Below are positions 28,861-64,000 of a stretch of 64,000 bases of DNA, in pieces. The notes under the pieces were generated by a model, which worked only from the letters and a program-made list of their open reading frames with translations, was not told the origin of the DNA and made no database searches. The position numbers and the translations under genes were made by a program. Numbering within the stretch: the first letter of the stretch is position 1; each line of letters begins with the position of its first letter. Source of the DNA: Lutjanus erythropterus (lineage: Eukaryota; Chordata; Actinopteri; Lutjaniformes; Lutjanidae). The DNA is taken from the NCBI GenBank assembly GCA_020091685.1, contig CM034592.1, positions 41,065,622-41,129,621 of the forward strand, read 5' to 3'.

Positions 28861-29851
28861 ATTATTTTCATCGTTGATTAATCGGTTGATTATTTTATTT
28901 TCATTAGAATTTAATTACGCCAAACGATTAAATGATTATCAATGAAGTTACATCATAACATCATGTGCTAACATATGAAACAGGCCTTCAATATTAACTT
29001 CTTATGCTTCAGGGAAACGAGCGGAGGTGTTACGTCACACAGCAGAAGCCACGTTTAATGAGTGAGGAGATAAAACAGTCATCGAGTGACTTTGTTAATG
29101 ACGGGATGAGATTCGTCAGGATCCGTCTGATTCAGCTCAGCAGGTGTTCGATCGATCACATTATACGTTCGCTTCCCAGAAATGAATCACAGCGGTGTGT
29201 TGCAACATGGGAAAAAAAAAAAAAAATGAGCAGATGCTGAACAGAAAACTGATAAGAGCCAGAGATGCTGTCACTGCAAAAAATGTGACCCAGCTGGTAG
29301 TCACAGCTGACATGTGACCAACCAGGGACCCCTTGATGAAGGTGCACATGTCAGTACTGTGATGAATACAGGTGGCTAACACAGGTACTGTGTGTGTGTA
29401 CATGTGGACTAGTGACAGTCTGTATTGTATGTTTACTCTATGTAAATGTGCATCTTTTGACAGCAGATACTGTATGTGACAAAGACAGATTACCTCCTTC
29501 AGGTCAATAAAATCTATTTTAAAATAAGTATAAGAAAACAAAGAGAAAAAGAACAAGCTAATCATCGCCTCATACACATGTGGCTACATCTGTTTCCAAC
29601 CACAGACACCATCTAAATTCTGCATGACATTTAGAAAAACAAAAGTAAAAAAAACAAAACAGATTGAACTTTTCTCTGTGCTCCTGATGTTTTAGCATGT
29701 GTGTTTGTCGGTGTGTGTGTCACCAGCCGCTCTCCTGTTCGCCCGTTACGTTCCAGAATCACATACCTGCTTCAAACCAGCCGCAATTATCCTAAAAAAA
29801 AGAAAAAAGTGTCGGACTGACATGTACCTGACATCTTTACATCACATCTTC

Positions 29852-30005
29852 AAAGCGCCGTGGTGCTCAGGGGGCAGAGCGGGTCGTCCGCTGATCACAG
29901 GGTCGGTGGTTTAAATCCCTCCTCCTGTCACATGTTGATGTGTCCTTCGGCAAGAAGACGCTGAACCCCAGACTGCTCCTGATTGGTCAGACGAGCACCT
30001 TGCTA
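29852..30005 (+). mobile_element. tRNA-derived SINE, worn
   Basis: The head tggtgctcagggggcagag, then cgggtcgtccgctgatcac, contains an A-box-like region; ggtcggtggtttaaatcc is a degenerate B box. The tail tgtccttcggcaagaagac then ctgaaccccag is typical of a teleost SINE family. The B box has lost its TTCGA core, so this is not a tRNA gene. Confidence 0.75.
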
Positions 30006-30407
30006 CTAATTTGTTTGGACAGCTGACATGTCAATGGCCCCATTTATTTGCATTGTCTTATTTTATTACAAAACTCCTTTGTGATGTTAGTGAGTAACTT
30101 GGCTCATTTTAAGTAGTGCAACTTTTAGATATGACTTAATGCACTGTTTCTCTTTATTTTAAAGTTAAATATCTGACTTAGTGTGCTGGGTTTCTTTATT
30201 TTGAAGCTGGAAAACATAATTTAGGTAAATTAACCATATCATAATCTGATTAAATAAGCAAATAAGCAAATTATCATAAATTTCAGAGTGTCTTTTTTTA
30301 AAGAAAAAGTTGTTTTTATGGGAAATGGAGAGATTAAAAATGACTGGAATGTTTTGTCTGCTTCTCTCTGAACTCGGTGTGCTGCAGCCAAAGATTAGCT
30401 AATATTG

Positions 30408-30411
<4 letters not shown>

Positions 30412-30477
<66 letters not shown>
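30412..30477. repeat. (TG)n microsatellite
   Basis: A pure run of about 33 units. Confidence 0.92.
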
Positions 30478-30479
<2 letters not shown>

Positions 30480-30965
30480 GCAGCTGGTGTGAGGCACCAG
30501 CTGGTACAGTGAGGTCTGATTAATGAGAAACATTACCCAGCAGCACTCTGTTCTGCTCTGCTAAAAAAAACAAAAACAAAAGGTAAATCATTGATATCCA
30601 CGGTGAGTTTGGAGCAGGTTCTGGCTCGTGTTCAGATGTTGTGTTCCGACGGTCAGACTCAGTGTTGCACAATTTTTTCATCCCTGTGAAATGAACATAA
30701 TATGAAGTGTAATCTGTGGGGTTTTGAGGCCGAACAGGTCAGACGGTGCAGCAGATCGAAGCTGGAAAAATGGATGTCGACTCTTAAATGTTACTGATTG
30801 TAGGAACTGAAATGATCTCAGCTTGATCTTCTTCTGTTCCTCTGCTGAACTTAAATTTTAATTGATTAAATTAAGCAGATAACAATAACCTGCAATTGAT
30901 CTTTTTTCACAGCATCTATTTTGACATGAACATGAGTGAACACAGTTGTTACCAGTGATATTGAT

Positions 30966-31152
30966 TAAAGGGACAGTTCACCCAAGAATCAAAAATACAC
31001 ATTTTTCCTCTGGCCTGTAGAGCTGTTTATCCATCTATACTGTTCTGTTGTGAGTTGTCTAGTTTTAAAGATATCGGCTGCCTTCTCTCCAGTATGACTG
31101 GACTAACTGGCACAAGTCCTTATGTCCATTTGAAAGAAAAGGACTGAAGTTC
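30966..31152 (+). repeat. interspersed repeat, left half (AAAGGGACAGTTCACCC family)
   Basis: It starts aaagggacagttcaccca and holds tcctctggcctgtagagctg and agatatcggctgccttctc. The matching right half of the family is at 33001-33126, with exons 2 and 3 between. Confidence 0.6.
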
Positions 31153-31220
31153 TTTGACGCGTGTCATCTCCAGAACAGAACATGAATCTGACCTCAGGTC
31201 TGTTTGTTTCCCTCCTTCAG

Positions 31221-63944
<32,724 letters not shown>

Positions 63945-64000
63945 GTCAGTAACACACACTCATGATTAGATACACAAATGAAAGAAGACATCACACTTAA

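Larger units (their letters stand above)
1..31220 (+). other. presumed flnb first intron (part), no coding exon found
   Basis: No open frame of useful length resembles a known protein, and none carries the conserved first filamin exon (FTRWCNEHL...DLSDGLRLI type sequence, near 97 residues). The longer frames read through CA/TG repeats or T-rich sequence. The stretch holds microsatellites, a minisatellite, SINE and MITE copies listed separately, and otherwise AT-rich sequence with nothing I can name. By position it is intron 1 of flnb, though the far left could be intergenic. A large first intron is also a feature of mammalian FLNB. Confidence 0.7.

Noticed and set aside
29699-29914. Open frame through the SINE and upstream sequence
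   Set aside because: It is the translation of repeat DNA.
29852-29930. Possible tRNA gene
   Set aside because: The A and B boxes are degenerate, no cloverleaf acceptor stem closes, and the downstream sequence is a SINE body.

Overview
This window is vertebrate genomic DNA, almost certainly from a ray-finned fish and probably a perciform-type teleost. It has GT/AG introns, very many (CA)n/(TG)n microsatellites, and short interspersed elements of kinds I recognise from teleost genomes (tRNA-derived SINEs and several MITE families). I see no bacterial-type gene organisation, CRISPR array or viral gene.

One gene can be supported: filamin B (flnb), on the + strand, entering from the left and leaving on the right. 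Twenty-nine coding exons, 31221-31330 to 63944 (called exons 2-30 here), join into one frame of 4,397 bases, about 1,466 residues. Every junction is GT/AG and every phase matches. The product is the second half of the first calponin-homology (CH1) domain, all of CH2, filamin Ig repeats 1-13, and the start of repeat 14. The first coding exon (start codon and first half of CH1) and everything after mid repeat 14 (rest of the rod, hinges, dimerisation repeat) lie outside. Residues typical of filamin B rather than A or C recur throughout, for example [83 protein letters not shown] and [19 protein letters not shown].

Layout: 1-31220 reads as first-intron sequence with no credible coding exon on either strand. 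It holds microsatellites, a minisatellite, SINEs and at least seven MITE-like elements. From 31221 to 47772 come exons 2-15 (actin-binding domain and repeats 1-5), with introns holding a dead Tc1/mariner remnant, paired MITEs and long CA/CT tracts next to splice sites. From 47773 to 54436 is a 6.7-kb intron whose first 276 bases stay open in frame and look coding. From 54437 to 63944 come the compact exons 16-30 (repeats 6-14).

The best candidate for something undescribed is the in-frame extension of exon 15 (47773-48048). It encodes a 91-residue tail with a 14-residue internal repeat whose units differ conservatively, and it ends in a stop codon overlapped by an ATTAAA signal. This could give a short filamin B with the actin-binding domain and only five Ig repeats. 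Other items worth checking are exon 11 with UG repeats on both sides, a perfect 57-bp inverted repeat in intron 16, and a Pro/Ser-rich insertion in repeat 10. No database or alignment was run. Paralogue assignment, human comparisons and repeat-family names come from memory of these families.
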